The translations under genes were made by a program, and so were the position numbers. Source: Opitutia bacterium (GTDB lineage Bacteria > Verrucomicrobiota > Verrucomicrobiia > Opitutales > Coraliomargaritaceae). From it: a DNA stretch of 64,000 bases. The number at the start of each line of letters is the position of its first letter. Position 1 is the stretch's first letter. The notes under the pieces were generated by a model. That model saw only the letters and a list, made by a program, of their open reading frames with translations, did not search any database and was not told the DNA's origin. Below are positions 25,951 to 38,452 of the stretch, piece after piece. Location: assembly GCA_029248665.1 (NCBI GenBank), contig JAQWIW010000002.1, positions 51,602 to 115,601 of the forward strand, written 5' to 3'.

Positions 25951-28104
25951 TTAATTGATGAAATTCGCACTGAGAATTTGCTTTAGAATATTCTCAGGGA
26001 CAGGTTGAAAGCTTTCTGGATTCATACTGTAAGAGGCACGCCCTTTACTGAGTGAGCGTACTGTAGTGGAATAGCCAAACATTTCAGAAAGTGGCACACT
26101 GGCCGAGATGATTGAATAAAGACCACGTGTGGACATGTTTTGTATTTGGCCACGACGACGATTTAAATCCCCCATGATATCACCTTGATATTCATCTGGT
26201 GTTTCCACTTCGACTTGCATCATTGGTTCCAGGAGTAGTGGCTGCGAGGCTTCCATTGCTTCTTTAAAGGCGAAAATACCTGCCATTTTAAATGCCATCT
26301 CTGAGGAATCGACTTCGTTATAGGTCGCATCGTGTAGGGTGACTTTGAAATCGGTTACTGGGTAGCTGGCGATGACACCATTGTTGGCCGCCTCGCCTAT
26401 ACCTTCGAGGGTTGGTTGAATAAATTGTTTAGGAATAGTGCCTTCTGGAAGCTTATTCTCGATTACCGTGCCAGCTCCACGCTCCAAGGGCTCGACTCGA
26501 ATACAGGCATGACCATACTGAGGGTTTTCCACGGTCTGACGAACGAATCGCCCTTCTCCAGAGGCCGATTGACCAAACGTTTCTCGATAAGCAATTTGTG
26601 GACGTCCAGCTTCTGCTTGCACTTTAAATTCTCTGAATAAGCGATCACGAATGATCTCTAAGTGCAATTCGCCCATTCCGGCAATTAAGGTTTGTCCTGT
26701 ATCCTCATTGGTGCTGACAAAAAAAGTTGGGTCTTCTTCGGATAAACGCTTAAGCCCTAGCTCAAGCTTATCTTGATCTGCTGTCGTTTTTGGCTCGATT
26801 GACATGGAGATAACGGTTTCTGGGAATGTCGGTGGCTCCAATCGCATTGGGTGACTTTTTTCACACAAGGTATCACCAGTGACCACATCGCGCAAACCGA
26901 CCACACCGCAAATATCTCCTGAGTAAGCCACTTCAATATCTTCACGTGCATCGGCTTTCATGATAAGCAAACGGGCGATACGCTCAGTTTTACCTGTACG
27001 TGAATTAAGCAAGGCCATGCCTTTCTTCAAAGTTCCTGAATAAATACGAAAGAAAACGAGTTTTCCGACATAGGAATCGTTCATCAGCTTAAATGCAAGT
27101 CCGCTTAATTTGGCTTGATCATCTGGCACGATAGATAATTCCTTGCCTTGTAAATCTTCTGCTCTGATAGCAGGCAAATCGAGTGGGCATGGCAAGTAAT
27201 TCACCACCGCATCGAGCAAAGCTTGCACGCCTTTATTTTTAAAAGCGGTTCCTGGAATGACTGGGCAAAAATCTAATGCGATAGTCGCTTTACGGATCAC
27301 TGATTGAAGGAAATTGGCCTCTACAGTTTCGCCTTCAAGGTATTTTTCTGCCAAAGTTTCATCGGAATCGGCTAAAGTTTCAATCAATGCCTCGCGTTCA
27401 AATTCGGCCGACTCGATTGAGGCTTCGGGGATAGGAGCGATATGAAAAGAATTTCCCGAGCTATCTTTCTCATCGAAGATCACTGCTTCCATTTTCACAA
27501 GATCAATCATGCCCGTGAAGTTTTCTTCACCGTCTGTTTCCTCTATGATTGGAATAAAGATCGCTTTAGCCTTGGCATTCAGTCGTTTCTTCATCGATTC
27601 AATCGTTGCAGAAAAATCGGCCCCGACTCGATCCATTTTATTTATGAAGGCAATGCGTGGAACTTGGTATTTTTCCATTTGTCGCCACACTGTTTCAGAT
27701 TGTGGTTGTACCCCAGCGACAGCACAAAATACCGCAACAGCTCCATCAAGTACTCTTAGTGAACGCTCTACTTCGGCGGTAAAGTCAACGTGCCCTGGTG
27801 TATCGATTAGATTAATTTGGTGTTCTATCCCGGAGTAAATACCTAAATCATTGGTCCAATTACAAGAAATGGCCGCAGAGGTGATGGTGATACCTCGCTC
27901 ACGTTCTTGTTCCATCCAGTCGGTCACGGAACTGCCTTCGTGAACTTCGCCCATCTTATGGACGACTCCTGTGTAGTATAAAATTCTTTCTGTTGTTGTT
28001 GTTTTTCCTGCATCTATGTGAGCGGCTATACCAATATTTCTCGTATATTCCATAGGGAACTTACGTTCTTGGGCATTCTGAGAAACTATTTTCTGGGCTG
28101 ACAT
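25951..28104 (-). CDS. fusA: Translation elongation factor G
   Basis: About 717 residues when started at the ATG giving MSAQKIVSQNAQERKFP; a TTG seven codons earlier and an ATG 17 codons later (MEYTRNIG) are alternatives. The GTPase domain holds IAAHIDAGKTTTTERILYYT (P-loop), RGITITSAAISC (switch I), DTPGHVDFTAEVERSLR (switch II) and FINKMDRVGADF. Domain IV and V motifs follow (RFVRQTVENPQYGHA, MSTRGLYSIISASVP). EF-G drives tRNA-mRNA translocation and ribosome recycling. It follows rpsG by a short gap; tuf is not next to it but at the head of the cluster. Confidence 0.98.
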   Translation of the reverse strand: MSAQKIVSQNAQERKFPMEYTRNIGIAAHIDAGKTTTTERILYYTGVVHKMGEVHEGSSVTDWMEQERERGITITSAAISCNWTNDLGIYSGIEHQINLIDTPGHVDFTAEVERSLRVLDGAVAVFCAVAGVQPQSETVWRQMEKYQVPRIAFINKMDRVGADFSATIESMKKRLNAKAKAIFIPIIEETDGEENFTGMIDLVKMEAVIFDEKDSSGNSFHIAPIPEASIESAEFEREALIETLADSDETLAEKYLEGETVEANFLQSVIRKATIALDFCPVIPGTAFKNKGVQALLDAVVNYLPCPLDLPAIRAEDLQGKELSIVPDDQAKLSGLAFKLMNDSYVGKLVFFRIYSGTLKKGMALLNSRTGKTERIARLLIMKADAREDIEVAYSGDICGVVGLRDVVTGDTLCEKSHPMRLEPPTFPETVISMSIEPKTTADQDKLELGLKRLSEEDPTFFVSTNEDTGQTLIAGMGELHLEIIRDRLFREFKVQAEAGRPQIAYRETFGQSASGEGRFVRQTVENPQYGHACIRVEPLERGAGTVIENKLPEGTIPKQFIQPTLEGIGEAANNGVIASYPVTDFKVTLHDATYNEVDSSEMAFKMAGIFAFKEAMEASQPLLLEPMMQVEVETPDEYQGDIMGDLNRRRGQIQNMSTRGLYSIISASVPLSEMFGYSTTVRSLSKGRASYSMNPESFQPVPENILKQILSANFIN

Positions 28105-28157
28105 AAATAAACTGGAAAAGAACAAAAAGGGAAAAGCGAGAAAAGGGGGTTAAACCT

Positions 28158-28631
28158 TTACCATCGCAAGTGTGCAAAAGCACGATTGGCTTGCGCCATA
28201 CGGTGAGTCTCTTCTTTCTTCTTAACGACTCCTCCGGTATTGTTGTAAGCATCGATGAGTTCATCGGCTAATGCTTCTTCCATAGCCACACCTTTACGCT
28301 TACGGGCTGAACTGATCATCCAGCGAAATGCTAATGTTTGTTGACGCTCAAATGCGATCTCAACTGGAACTTGATAGGTTGCTCCACCGACTCGACGACT
28401 TTTTACTTCAATCTTCGGACGAGAATTTTCTAAAGCACCCATCACTAAATCGACAGGATCACCTTTAGCCAACTTCTCGCTCATTTTTTGGAAAGCAGTA
28501 TAAACGATACGTTGTGCAACGGTTCGTTTACCACGCTCCATAATCATATTCACTAAATTAGTCACTAATGTGCTATTATAGCGGGGATCTGGAATAACTG
28601 GACGTTTAACTGCTTGGCGACGACGAGACAT
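28158..28631 (-). CDS. rpsG: 30S ribosomal protein S7
   Basis: A 157-residue S7 with MSRRRQAVKRPVIPDPRYN, then VTNLVNMIMERGKRTVAQRI, VGGATYQVPVEI and AFAHLRW at the end. S7 nucleates 30S head assembly and lines the E site. In E. coli it represses the str operon; the gap to fusA here is short. Confidence 0.98.
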   Translation of the reverse strand: MSRRRQAVKRPVIPDPRYNSTLVTNLVNMIMERGKRTVAQRIVYTAFQKMSEKLAKGDPVDLVMGALENSRPKIEVKSRRVGGATYQVPVEIAFERQQTLAFRWMISSARKRKGVAMEEALADELIDAYNNTGGVVKKKEETHRMAQANRAFAHLRW

Positions 28632-28675
28632 ATTTCTTAAAAATTATTTGGTTAATAAATTGTAAATTAGTTAGC

Positions 28676-29050
28676 TTATTCTTTTGGACGTTTCACACCA
28701 TATTTCGAACGACTGCGGCGACGTTTTTCTACACCCACACAGTCTAATGTTCCTCGAACAATATGATATCGAACACCTGGAAGGTCTTTCACACGACCAC
28801 CTCGTACTAATACGATACTGTGCTCTTGTAAGCTGTGTCCTTCATCTGGAATATAAGCGATTACTTCCATACCATTGGTGAGACGTACTTTAGCCACTTT
28901 ACGAATCGCAGAATTCGGTTTTTTAGGCGTACGAGTCATCACCTGAACACAAACACCACGACGAAAAGGGTTACGATCTAAAGCACGAGACTTAGACTTT
29001 ACTTTTTGTATTATTCGAGGTGAACGAACGAGTTGATTAATAGTTGGCAT
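28676..29050 (-). CDS. rpsL: 30S ribosomal protein S12
   Basis: A 124-residue S12 when started at [12 protein letters not shown]; the frame is open 20 codons further upstream but that part does not match the family. [20 protein letters not shown] near residue 38 contains Lys at the position where streptomycin-resistance changes occur in E. coli (K42), and [20 protein letters not shown] contains the second resistance lysine (K87 region), so both are wild type. It starts the str block after rpoC; the 127-base gap holds only a weak 5-bp hairpin (GTAGC/GCTAC). Confidence 0.97.
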   Translation of the reverse strand: MPTINQLVRSPRIIQKVKSKSRALDRNPFRRGVCVQVMTRTPKKPNSAIRKVAKVRLTNGMEVIAYIPDEGHSLQEHSIVLVRGGRVKDLPGVRYHIVRGTLDCVGVEKRRRSRSKYGVKRPKE

Positions 29051-29177
29051 TGTTATTTGTGTATCTCTAAATTGATTTCTTGTGTATGGAAAAGTTCGCA
29101 AACGTAGCATTTACGCTACTGTGTGCAAGCAATTTGTTAAAAATTTCTATTTTTTTATAAAACGAGCATTCTTTGGA

Positions 29178-32100
29178 TTAACCGACATCTTCTGATTCGG
29201 CAGGTGTTTCTCCTTCTGTGGAAGCTTGACTTTCGGCATTTTCTGAAGCTTCGGATAACCCAGGCACTTTATTTAAGTCGACTTCAGGCGTTGGAATAGC
29301 AACACCTTCAACATGCTTTGCAGCATCTTCAGGTGATAGTTGTTCCATTTCTGCACCTAGTGTATCAATTCTTAAACGACGGTAAGCAGGTAGACCGGTT
29401 CCGGCTGGAATTAAGTGACCCATGATCACGTTTTCCTTGAAGCCCTTGAGCCAGTCGACTTTACCTAATGTGGATGCATCAGTAAGAACACGTGTTGTTT
29501 CTTGGAAGGATGCTGCTGAAATAAAGGATTCTGTTTCAATCGATGATTTTGTGATACCTAATAATACAGGCTCGCCTTCTGCAGGCTTACCACCAGCTTC
29601 GTCGATTGCCTCATTTGATTTCATGAATTCAAAACGATCAACTTGCTCACCCCAGAAAAATTCTGAGTCACCTGGATCAGTGATTCTGACTTTTTTGAGC
29701 ATTTGAGCAATAATCACCTCAATGTGTTTATCATTAATGGTCACACCTTGGAGGCGGTAAACTTTTTGAATTTCTTCGATGAGGTAATCACAAACTTTTT
29801 CACGGCCTAGAATTTCCAATAATTCGTGTGGGTCTGCGGCACCTTCAGTTAAGTGCTGTCCTTTATGAACAAGGTCACCAATTTGAACGAGTAGATGTTT
29901 TCCGTGTGGAATTAAGTGAACTTCTTCATTTCCAGTTTCTGGATCAGTCACCAATAATTTCTTCTTACCGCGTAAGGTACCATCAACAGAAACCACTCCG
30001 TCAATCTTAGCCATCTCAGCAGCTTCCTTAGGACGGCGTGCTTCAAATAGTTCAGCAACTCGAGGAAGACCACCTGTAATATCTTGTGTCTTCGATGCTT
30101 GGCGAGGTGTTTTTGCCAACATAGCACCTTGTGTAATCGTGTCTTTTTCATTCACAACGATTTGAGCACCGGTTGGAATCGCATAAGTTGCGATCACTTT
30201 CTTGCCATCTAAGATTTCAATTTGAGGATTGAGGTCATCTTTGTGTTCAACAACAACGGTTGCGATCTGGCCTGAAGAATCATCCATCTCACGTTTAATT
30301 GTAACTCCAGGAATCATATCACTGAAGCCAATCTTACCGCCCTTTTCTGAAAGAATTGGAATGTTATGTGGATCCCACATTGCAAGAATTTCGCCCTTCT
30401 TAATGCTTCCACCGTCTGGTTGAGTTAAGACTGAACCTACAACAATCTTGTAGTCTTCAAGCACTCGACCAGTTTCATCTAAGATAAGTACTGAACCTGT
30501 CTTATTGAGTACAATACTTGCACCATCAATGGTTTGAACGATTCTTAAATTCTTATACTGAACGGTTCCACCTGTTCTGACTTTAATTTCAGGATTTTTA
30601 AACACACCACTCGCAATACCACCGATGTGGAAAGTACGCATGGTCAACTGTGTTCCCGGCTCACCAATGGATTGAGCAGCAATAATACCAACTGAGGCAC
30701 CTCGCTCTACCATTGAATTAGTCGCTGGGTTGATACCATACTCGAGAGCAGTGATACCAATTTTCTTACGTGTTGTCAGTGCAGAAAGTACTTTAACCTT
30801 CTCGATGCCCACTTCATCAATCTTATGAGCAATTGCCTCTGTGATGATTTCACCATTTTTAACAATGATTTCATCAGGGTTCAAAGGATTCTTAATGTCA
30901 TTTGATGAGCAACGACCAACGATACGGTCAAACAAGCTGACGATTTCATCATCACCTTCATAAATTGCGAATTTCCAAATACCTGTACGGCTTTTGTCAT
31001 CGTAAGCTTCTACGATACAATCCATAGCCACATCACACAGCTTACGAGTCATATAACCCGCATCCGCAGTTTTCAGAGCGGTATCGGCAAGACCTTTACG
31101 CGCTCCGTGAGTGGAGATAAAGTATTCGAGAACAGACAGACCTTCACGGAAAGAGGATAGAATAGGACGTTCAATAATTTCACCAGAGGGTTTAGCCATC
31201 AATCCACGAGTACCGCACAACTGTCTAACTTGTTGTTTGTTACCACGAGCACCTGAGTCCATCATCAAGAAAACTGGATTCATTGCCTCTTGTCCTGAAT
31301 TTTCTTTCAATTCATCGAACACAGCTTTAGCGATTTCATCAGTTGTTCCTGTCCAAATATCAATAATCTTATTGTAACGCTCACCTTCAGTAATGATACC
31401 CTTTTTATACTGACCTTCTACTTCGTCAATTTTCTTACGGGCAGCTTTGACGATGTCTGGTTTTGATTCAGGGATAATCATGTCATCGATACCAATCGAA
31501 ACACCTGCTTTAGTTGCAATTTTGAAACCAACATCTTTCAAGATGTCCAATGTCTTAACGGTTTCTGCTTTGCCGACTTTGCGGTAAGTTTCTAAAATAA
31601 TATCACCCAATCGGCCTTTAGCTACTGGGGAATTAATAAAGCCTAATTCTTCTGGCCAGATTGTATTGAAGATAACACGACCCACAGTTGTACGAATGAC
31701 TTTATCATTAGCATTACCATATGAAGTACCTTCTTTACCGAAATCAGGATTAATGAAATTGATCCAATCTTTGATATCGAGTGCACCATCGGCCACTGCT
31801 GTGTCGAGCTCGTCTTTGTCAACGATCAACGGTAAACGTTTGCCCTTAGGTGCTTGGTATCTTGGTTCACAAGTTAGGAAATAAGAACCCATGACAATAT
31901 CCTGAGACGGTGTCAAAATTGGCTTACCACTTGATGGGGAGAAAATGTTGTGTGTCGCCATCATCAAGGTCTTGGCTTCCATCACCGCTTCTAAAGATAG
32001 TGGTACGTGTACCGCCATTTGGTCACCATCAAAATCAGCATTGTAGGCTGTACAAACGAGTGGGTGAACGCGAATCGCGTCTCCTTCAATAAGTACAGGC

Positions 32101-33419
32101 TCAAAGGCTTGAATCGACAAACGGTGGAGTGTCGGTGCACGATTCAAAAGAACCGGATGCCCCTTAGTCACTTCTTCCAAAATATCCCAAACTTCAGGAG
32201 ATTGTTTCTCAATCATCTTACGTGCACCACGAACGGTGTGCACAAATCCAAGTTCTTTAAGACGACGGATAATAAAAGGTTCAAATAAAACCAATGCCAT
32301 TTTCTTAGGCAATCCACACTGATTTAATTTCAATTCTGGACCCGTAACAATAACAGAACGTCCTGAGTAGTCGACACGCTTACCAAGAAGGTTTTGACGG
32401 AAACGACCTTGTTTGCCCTTGAGCATATCAGAAAGTGATTTCAGTGGACGGTTACCCGCACCGGTTACTGCACGACCATGACGCCCATTATCAAATAAGG
32501 CATCTACCGCTTCTTGCAGCATGCGTTTTTCATTATGGATAATCACATCTGGCGTTTTCAACTGCAATAAGTTCTTTAGACGATTATTACGATTGATCAC
32601 ACGACGGTATAAATCATTCAAATCCGATGTGGCAAAACGGCCACCTTCAAGAGGCACAAGTGGTCTAAGATCTGGTGGTACTACTGGCAGTGCTTCAAGA
32701 ACCATCCAAGCTGGGCTAGACCCTGAACTGATGAAACCTTGAATCGTTTTTAAACGTTTAGAAACTTTCTTTTTAATCTGCTTGGAACGAGTCGCATGCA
32801 TTTGCTCATTTAATTCCACAACTGTTGCTTGTAAATCAACGCGTTTCAGTGCATCACGAACCGCTTCTGCACCCATTCCAGCGGTGAATGAATCTTCGCC
32901 ATACTCATCTTGTGCTTGAAGATACTCTTGTTCCGTCAATAACTGACGCTCTTCAAGTGGCGTTTTACCTGGTTCAATTACCAAGTAATTTTCGTAGTAA
33001 ATGACACGCTCTAAATTTCTTGCGGTAATATCAAGCAAAAGACCTAAACGACTAGGCATACTCTTCAAAAACCAAATGTGCGAAACTGGAACAGCTAGTT
33101 CGATGTGCCCCATGCGGTCACGACGCACACGAGAAACAGTGACTTCAACACCACAACGGTCACAAATAACACCCTTGTACTTAATTCGTTTATACTTACC
33201 GCAAGCACATTCATAGTCCCTTACTGGTCCGAATATGCGCTGACAAAATAAACCACCTGGTTCTGGCTTAAAGGTACGATAATTAATCGTCTCGGGGTTT
33301 TTCACTTCCCCTCTTGACCAATCACGAATGGCTTCGGGTGAAGCGACTGTGATTTTAACATGATCAAATGCTTTTGTTGCTTCGTAACCTAATATATCTC
33401 GTGCGACTTCTGTACTCAT
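29178..33419 (-). CDS. rpoC: RNA polymerase beta' subunit
   Basis: A 1413-residue beta' subunit. Zinc ribbon cysteines are at residues 71, 73, 86 and 89 ([20 protein letters not shown]). The catalytic [12 protein letters not shown] lies near residue 460 and the trigger-loop region around [13 protein letters not shown] near 925. The C-terminus carries a low-complexity acidic tail ([20 protein letters not shown]). A 27-base gap separates it from rpoB, so both are made from one mRNA. Confidence 0.98.
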   Translation of the reverse strand: MSTEVARDILGYEATKAFDHVKITVASPEAIRDWSRGEVKNPETINYRTFKPEPGGLFCQRIFGPVRDYECACGKYKRIKYKGVICDRCGVEVTVSRVRRDRMGHIELAVPVSHIWFLKSMPSRLGLLLDITARNLERVIYYENYLVIEPGKTPLEERQLLTEQEYLQAQDEYGEDSFTAGMGAEAVRDALKRVDLQATVVELNEQMHATRSKQIKKKVSKRLKTIQGFISSGSSPAWMVLEALPVVPPDLRPLVPLEGGRFATSDLNDLYRRVINRNNRLKNLLQLKTPDVIIHNEKRMLQEAVDALFDNGRHGRAVTGAGNRPLKSLSDMLKGKQGRFRQNLLGKRVDYSGRSVIVTGPELKLNQCGLPKKMALVLFEPFIIRRLKELGFVHTVRGARKMIEKQSPEVWDILEEVTKGHPVLLNRAPTLHRLSIQAFEPVLIEGDAIRVHPLVCTAYNADFDGDQMAVHVPLSLEAVMEAKTLMMATHNIFSPSSGKPILTPSQDIVMGSYFLTCEPRYQAPKGKRLPLIVDKDELDTAVADGALDIKDWINFINPDFGKEGTSYGNANDKVIRTTVGRVIFNTIWPEELGFINSPVAKGRLGDIILETYRKVGKAETVKTLDILKDVGFKIATKAGVSIGIDDMIIPESKPDIVKAARKKIDEVEGQYKKGIITEGERYNKIIDIWTGTTDEIAKAVFDELKENSGQEAMNPVFLMMDSGARGNKQQVRQLCGTRGLMAKPSGEIIERPILSSFREGLSVLEYFISTHGARKGLADTALKTADAGYMTRKLCDVAMDCIVEAYDDKSRTGIWKFAIYEGDDEIVSLFDRIVGRCSSNDIKNPLNPDEIIVKNGEIITEAIAHKIDEVGIEKVKVLSALTTRKKIGITALEYGINPATNSMVERGASVGIIAAQSIGEPGTQLTMRTFHIGGIASGVFKNPEIKVRTGGTVQYKNLRIVQTIDGASIVLNKTGSVLILDETGRVLEDYKIVVGSVLTQPDGGSIKKGEILAMWDPHNIPILSEKGGKIGFSDMIPGVTIKREMDDSSGQIATVVVEHKDDLNPQIEILDGKKVIATYAIPTGAQIVVNEKDTITQGAMLAKTPRQASKTQDITGGLPRVAELFEARRPKEAAEMAKIDGVVSVDGTLRGKKKLLVTDPETGNEEVHLIPHGKHLLVQIGDLVHKGQHLTEGAADPHELLEILGREKVCDYLIEEIQKVYRLQGVTINDKHIEVIIAQMLKKVRITDPGDSEFFWGEQVDRFEFMKSNEAIDEAGGKPAEGEPVLLGITKSSIETESFISAASFQETTRVLTDASTLGKVDWLKGFKENVIMGHLIPAGTGLPAYRRLRIDTLGAEMEQLSPEDAAKHVEGVAIPTPEVDLNKVPGLSEASENAESQASTEGETPAESEDVG

Positions 33420-33446
33420 ATCTTTTAAAAAATTAATCGTTAATAC

Positions 33447-36400
33447 TTATCCTTGATCGGCTATGCCATTACCTAATTCAAATTTACCTTGAGATTCTAA
33501 ACGAACATCTAGACATAGACTTTGAATTTCTTTCATCAAAACATTGAATGATTGAGGTGTCCCAGCATTCAAGCTATTATCTCCTTTAACTAGAGATTCA
33601 TAAATGCGAGTTCGCCCTGTTACATCATCCGACTTGACAGTTAACAATTCCTGCAAGGTATAGGCGGCACCATATGCTTCAAGTGCCCACACTTCCATCT
33701 CTCCGAATCGCTGACCACCGTACTGGGCTTTACCCCCTAACGGCTGTTGTGTAATCAAGCTGTAAGGACCAACGGCACGAGCGTGAATCTTGGAAGCGAC
33801 CAAGTGATTGAGTTTCAGCATATACATATAGCCGACCACAACTTCTTGGTGAATCTTTTCGCCAGAACGACCATCGTATAAGACACTCTTACCGGTCTTT
33901 GGAAGTTTAGCTTCTTCTAAATATTCACGAACTCGTTTTTCTGAAATACCATCAAAAATCGGTGTCGCCACAGTGAGCCCTAATTTCTTACAAGCCCAAC
34001 CTAAATGCGTTTCCAAAACTTGCCCTACGTTCATTCGCGATGGAACCCCAAGAGGATTCAAGCAAATTTCAACAGGTGTTCCATCTGGTAAGTGAGGCAT
34101 ATCTTCTTCGGCAACAATCTTCGCAACAACACCTTTATTTCCGTGTCGTCCAGCCATCTTATCACCGACTTGCATTTTACGCTTTTTAGCGATGTACACT
34201 TTTACGCTCTTAACGACTCCTTGATCTGCGTCTTCTCCAGTTTCTACACCTTCGATCTTACGCTCTTTCTCGTAGTCAAGCTCATCAAACTTACCTTGAT
34301 AATTTTCAACAATCTCCATGATCTTGATACGTACAGGTGACGGATCAATTTCGATAAACTTAGAAACAGCTGCTAAACGACGCAGTAAAGTTTTAGTAAT
34401 CTTACGATTTGCAGGGATTATAATCTCATCGGTCTCGCTGTTTTTCACATCGAGAGGAATTTTTTCACCTAGAAGGATATTGGATAAAGCTTCTGTTAGA
34501 TCTTCACGTAAGCGATCACTTTGTGAGCGATATTCTTCGTTGATCTTCTTGATCATTCTGCGTTTATCCGAAGCAGACATTTGCTCTGACTCGCCATCGA
34601 CGCGGGCAGATACCTTAATGTCCATAATAATACCACGAATACCTGATGGAACGACCAATGATGTATCTTTAACATCAGCTGCCTTTTCACCAAAGATCGC
34701 ACGCAGTAGTTTTTCTTCTGGAGCTAATTCAGTTTCAGATTTTGGTGTGATCTTACCCACTAGGATATCACCTGGTTTCACTTCTGCACCAACACGTATC
34801 ACACCATCGTGATTCAAGTCTTTCAATGCTTCTTCTCCGACATTTGGAATGTCACGAGTAATTTCTTCAGGTCCTAATTTAGTATCACGAGCTGTAACTT
34901 CGAATTCATCAATGTGAATTGAAGTAAAAATATCTTCTTTGACGATCTTCTCTGAGATCAAAATCGCATCTTCGAAATTGTAACCATTCCAAGGCATGAA
35001 TGCCACAAGAATATTACGTCCGATTGCCAAGTCACCCTTATCAGTTGAAGCACCGTCTGCGATCACTTCTCCCTTTTTCACAGGTTGGCCTTTGACTACG
35101 ATTGGTTTTTGGTTGAAACAAGTACCAGCATTTGAACGCATGAACTTTCTCAATTTATAAACATAGATATCTTTCTTATCGTCCGTTTGGATATCGTGAG
35201 TTTTTGCTGGTAAGCTACCGTCTTTCGTTAAAATAATTTGATTTGCATCAACCGAAGCAATTATTCCGTCAATTGAAGCAATTTCAACTGTCTTAGAATC
35301 AATCGCCACTCGGTTCTCAATGCCCGTTCCTACAAAAGGAGCCTCAGATTGTAGTAGAGGTACACCTTGACGTTGCATATTAGAACCCATCAAAGCACGA
35401 TTTGCATCATCATGCTCTAAGAAAGGAATAAGACCCGCAGCAACAGAAACAAGCTGCTTCGGTGAAACGTCCATGTAGTCTACTTCTTTTGCAGTAAGCT
35501 CCAAGACTTCGTCTTGATTACGGCAGGTAACACGTCCAGTTAATTTACCCTTAGAATCAATTTCTGAATTCGCTTGGGCAATCATGAAAGGTTCTTCCTG
35601 ATCTGCATTCAAATACTCAATATCATCGAGAACTTTTCCATCCACAACCTTACGATAAGGTGTTTCGATAAATCCGAATTCATTAATTCTTGAATAAAGA
35701 CTGAGTGAATTGATCAAACCAATGTTTGGTCCTTCTGGAGTCTCAATTGGGCAAATACGTCCGTAGTGTGATGGGTGAACGTCACGCACTTCGAAGCCGG
35801 CACGCTCACGATTTAAACCACCTGGTCCCAATGCAGAAAGACGACGCTTGTGCGTAAGCTCTGCCAATGGATTAATTTGGTCCATGAATTGAGAGAGCTG
35901 ACTACGCGCGAAGAAATCGCGAATCACAGTACTCAATGCCTTTGGGTTAATTAATTTTTGCGGAGTGATTGAATCAACACTTTGATCGTATAAAGTCATT
36001 CGCTCTTTGACGAGACGCTCTGTACGAGCTAATCCGATACGGCATTGGTTTGCAAGAAGCTCACCAACGGTACGAATACGACGACTGCCTAAGTGATCAA
36101 TATCATCTAAAGTCCCTTCGCCTCTTTTGAGTCGAGATAAATATTTAGTTGCTTGTACAATATCTTCTGCACAAACCACACGAAAATCGAGATCAATATC
36201 GATCTTGAGTTTTTGGTTCAGCTTATAACGACCGACTCGACCTAAATCGTAACGTCTTGGGTCTTGGAATAGTCGTTTGAGTAATGCTTTCGCATTTGCT
36301 GTTGTTGGTGGTTCACCAGGTCTCAGGCGTTTGTAAATATCTTTCAGCGCTTCCTCTTCGTTTTGCGTTGGGTCTTTTTTCAAGCAACGAATAATCGCCC

Positions 36401-37238
36401 CATCATCAACAGAGGTATCAATTGCGAGTACTTTCTTTAAGCCTGCTTTCGCGAATGAACGAATGATTGTCTTTGTCAAAGGCTCGAAAGCTCTGGCCAA
36501 AACAACTCCCTTATCTGCATCAACGATATCTTCGGTAAGAATGAAGTTGGATACAGTTTCTAATTTAAGTGCATTCGTGACTGAAATTTCCTCTAGGTTG
36601 TAAAACAAGTTAAGGATCTCAGAGTCTGAGCTGTAGCCCATAGCTCTCAATAAAGTCGTTAATAAGAATTTTCTTCTTCTACGGCGACGGTCTAAATAAA
36701 CGTAGAGAAGGTCATTTTGGTCGAATTGTACTTCGAGCCATGTACCTCGATCGGGAATGATGCGATATGCGTGTAAAATCTTACCGCTAGTGTGTACGGA
36801 TTCTTCAAAAGCAATACCAGGTGAACGGTGCAATTGGCTGACGACTACTCGCTCTGCACCATTGATAATGAAAGAACCTCTTTCTGAAATCATTGGAAAT
36901 TCACCAAAAAAGATTTCTTCGTCTTTTATGTTTTCTCCCTCTCGCAAACGGAGTTTCACATAAAGTGCGACTGAATAGGTTAAACCTTCGCGGATCGCTT
37001 CAATTTCCGTCTGTGCTGGCGGAGTAACATTGTAGCTGACATATTCCAAATGACTGCGTCCATCGTAACTTTCAATAGGAAAGACTTCAGAGAACACTGC
37101 TTCAAGGCCCACAGGCTTTCGCTGTGTAGGAGCAGCATCCATTTGTAAAAATTCATTGAATGATTGGATTTGATTCTCAATCAGATTAGGTGGTTGAATC
37201 ACTTCCTTGAGTTGACCGAAATTTTTGCGAGAAGACAT
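33447..37238 (-). CDS. rpoB: RNA polymerase beta subunit
   Basis: A 1263-residue beta subunit. The rifampicin pocket near residue 445 reads [15 protein letters not shown] then [13 protein letters not shown], with Asp, His and Ser at the three main resistance positions (E. coli 516, 526, 531), that is, the sensitive state. [20 protein letters not shown] follows. [14 protein letters not shown] and the C-terminal [20 protein letters not shown] complete the conserved set. It follows rplL after a 158-base gap with a strong hairpin that may act as an attenuator. Confidence 0.98.
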   Translation of the reverse strand: MSSRKNFGQLKEVIQPPNLIENQIQSFNEFLQMDAAPTQRKPVGLEAVFSEVFPIESYDGRSHLEYVSYNVTPPAQTEIEAIREGLTYSVALYVKLRLREGENIKDEEIFFGEFPMISERGSFIINGAERVVVSQLHRSPGIAFEESVHTSGKILHAYRIIPDRGTWLEVQFDQNDLLYVYLDRRRRRRKFLLTTLLRAMGYSSDSEILNLFYNLEEISVTNALKLETVSNFILTEDIVDADKGVVLARAFEPLTKTIIRSFAKAGLKKVLAIDTSVDDGAIIRCLKKDPTQNEEEALKDIYKRLRPGEPPTTANAKALLKRLFQDPRRYDLGRVGRYKLNQKLKIDIDLDFRVVCAEDIVQATKYLSRLKRGEGTLDDIDHLGSRRIRTVGELLANQCRIGLARTERLVKERMTLYDQSVDSITPQKLINPKALSTVIRDFFARSQLSQFMDQINPLAELTHKRRLSALGPGGLNRERAGFEVRDVHPSHYGRICPIETPEGPNIGLINSLSLYSRINEFGFIETPYRKVVDGKVLDDIEYLNADQEEPFMIAQANSEIDSKGKLTGRVTCRNQDEVLELTAKEVDYMDVSPKQLVSVAAGLIPFLEHDDANRALMGSNMQRQGVPLLQSEAPFVGTGIENRVAIDSKTVEIASIDGIIASVDANQIILTKDGSLPAKTHDIQTDDKKDIYVYKLRKFMRSNAGTCFNQKPIVVKGQPVKKGEVIADGASTDKGDLAIGRNILVAFMPWNGYNFEDAILISEKIVKEDIFTSIHIDEFEVTARDTKLGPEEITRDIPNVGEEALKDLNHDGVIRVGAEVKPGDILVGKITPKSETELAPEEKLLRAIFGEKAADVKDTSLVVPSGIRGIIMDIKVSARVDGESEQMSASDKRRMIKKINEEYRSQSDRLREDLTEALSNILLGEKIPLDVKNSETDEIIIPANRKITKTLLRRLAAVSKFIEIDPSPVRIKIMEIVENYQGKFDELDYEKERKIEGVETGEDADQGVVKSVKVYIAKKRKMQVGDKMAGRHGNKGVVAKIVAEEDMPHLPDGTPVEICLNPLGVPSRMNVGQVLETHLGWACKKLGLTVATPIFDGISEKRVREYLEEAKLPKTGKSVLYDGRSGEKIHQEVVVGYMYMLKLNHLVASKIHARAVGPYSLITQQPLGGKAQYGGQRFGEMEVWALEAYGAAYTLQELLTVKSDDVTGRTRIYESLVKGDNSLNAGTPQSFNVLMKEIQSLCLDVRLESQGKFELGNGIADQG

Positions 37239-37311
37239 AGTCGTTAGTCAGTTGTAGTTTTGAAAATTATTTTGAATTGATTTCAGTTGGAATATTTTGA
37301 GAAAAACAACA

Positions 37312-37346
37312 AGGCGAGCTTCCTCGTTTTAAAGAGGAAGTCGCCT
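37312..37346 (-). terminator. Hairpin between rplL and rpoB, possible attenuator
   Basis: Read on the minus strand, AGGCGACTTCCTC pairs with GAGGAAGCTCGCCT (13 bp with one bulged base) around TTTAAAAC, followed by TTGTTGTTTTT. This is the form of an intrinsic terminator with an imperfect T run. In E. coli a partial terminator in the same rplL-rpoB gap keeps polymerase subunits below ribosomal protein levels; the same role is inferred here. Confidence 0.65.
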
Positions 37347-37396
37347 AATTATTGAAATTATATGATAGTATTAATATCGTTTAATTGGATTAAAAA

Positions 37397-37786
37397 TTAC
37401 TTTAATTCTGCTTTAGAACCTGCAGCTTCTAGTTTCTTTTTGATCTCTTCAGCTTCGTCTTTTGCGACACCTTCCTTAACAGGTTTTGGTGCACCTTCAA
37501 CTAACTCTTTAGCTTCTTTAAGACCTAAGCCTGTGATTGCACGTACTTCCTTAATTGCAGCAATTTTGTTAGCTCCAGCTTCAGTTAGAATGACGTCAAA
37601 CTCGTCTTTTTCTTCGGCAGCGGCTTCGCCTCCACCAGCAGCAGCACCACCAGCGGCAGCAACAGCAACAGGAGCAGCAGCACTAACGCCCCACTTCTCT
37701 TCGAGTTCTTTAACGAGATCGGCAACTTCCAATACTGTTTGGTTGCTGAGCCAATCGATTACTTGATCTTTTGTTATATCTGACAT
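37397..37786 (-). CDS. rplL: 50S ribosomal protein L7/L12
   Basis: A 129-residue L12. The N-terminal dimerisation helices ([20 protein letters not shown]) lead through an Ala/Gly-rich hinge ([18 protein letters not shown]) to the C-terminal factor-binding domain ([20 protein letters not shown], then [20 protein letters not shown]). Several copies bind L10 on the ribosomal stalk and recruit elongation factors. Confidence 0.97.
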   Translation of the reverse strand: MSDITKDQVIDWLSNQTVLEVADLVKELEEKWGVSAAAPVAVAAAGGAAAGGGEAAAEEKDEFDVILTEAGANKIAAIKEVRAITGLGLKEAKELVEGAPKPVKEGVAKDEAEEIKKKLEAAGSKAELK

Positions 37787-37906
37787 GTTTTTTACCTTTC
37801 AATTGATTAGCACTCTGTACTCAGAGTATTTAAGGAGAAATTCCCCCTAATCGGATTATTAAGATTTGTTTGTGTGATATTGCCCCGATACGGGAACAAT
37901 AAAAAT

Positions 37907-38431
37907 TTATGCGTTATCGCCTCCTTCTTCTCGAACTTTTGCCTGCAATACATTAACAAGTCCTTGTGGTACTGCATTAATAACACGAACAAAGCCGGTA
38001 CCTGGCTGCGTAAGCAATCCAAGTAACTGGGCGCGAAGGACTTCGAGTCCTGGTAGCTTGGATAGAACTTCGATTTCATCTTTAGATAAAGCACGGTCAT
38101 TCATGACACCTGCTTTAAGTTCTACTTTTTCTTTCTTTTTGAAGAAATTACAAACGACCTTAGCAACTCCTGATGGATTTTCACCACCTACGATGATTGC
38201 GGTTGGGCCTGATAAGTGCTCCCCAAGATCGGGTAATGAACGCTCTTTGGCGACAACATTGAGTAGAGTGTTTTTCACCACATGAAATTCAGCATCATGC
38301 TCGGCTAATTGCTCTCTCAACTCAGCGATTTCATCAACTGTGATTCGATCGTAATTGGTCAAATACACATATTCTGATTTGTCTAAGTGTGTTTTTACTT
38401 CTTCTGTTAAATATTTCTTTTCAAGTCTCAT
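37907..38431 (-). CDS. rplJ: 50S ribosomal protein L10
   Basis: A 174-residue L10: RLEKKYLTEEVKTHLDKSEY at the N-terminus, VVKNTLLNVVAKERSLPDLG, then SGPTAIIVGGENPSGVAKVV. It anchors L12 dimers in the stalk. The gap of about 120 bases to rplL is longer than normal and contains a small hairpin, ACTCTG-TACT-CAGAGT at 37812-37827, just before the L12 gene. Confidence 0.96.
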   Translation of the reverse strand: MRLEKKYLTEEVKTHLDKSEYVYLTNYDRITVDEIAELREQLAEHDAEFHVVKNTLLNVVAKERSLPDLGEHLSGPTAIIVGGENPSGVAKVVCNFFKKKEKVELKAGVMNDRALSKDEIEVLSKLPGLEVLRAQLLGLLTQPGTGFVRVINAVPQGLVNVLQAKVREEGGDNA

Positions 38432-38452
38432 ATTGCTACTATCTCCCTGTTA

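Noticed and set aside
29104..29119. GTAGC/GCTAC hairpin between rpoC and rpsL
   Set aside because: A 5-bp stem without T run is too weak to call a terminator or S7/S12 regulatory site.
34092..34812. Long plus-strand frames opposite rpoB
   Set aside because: They follow the codon pattern of the highly conserved rpoB gene on the other strand and match no family.
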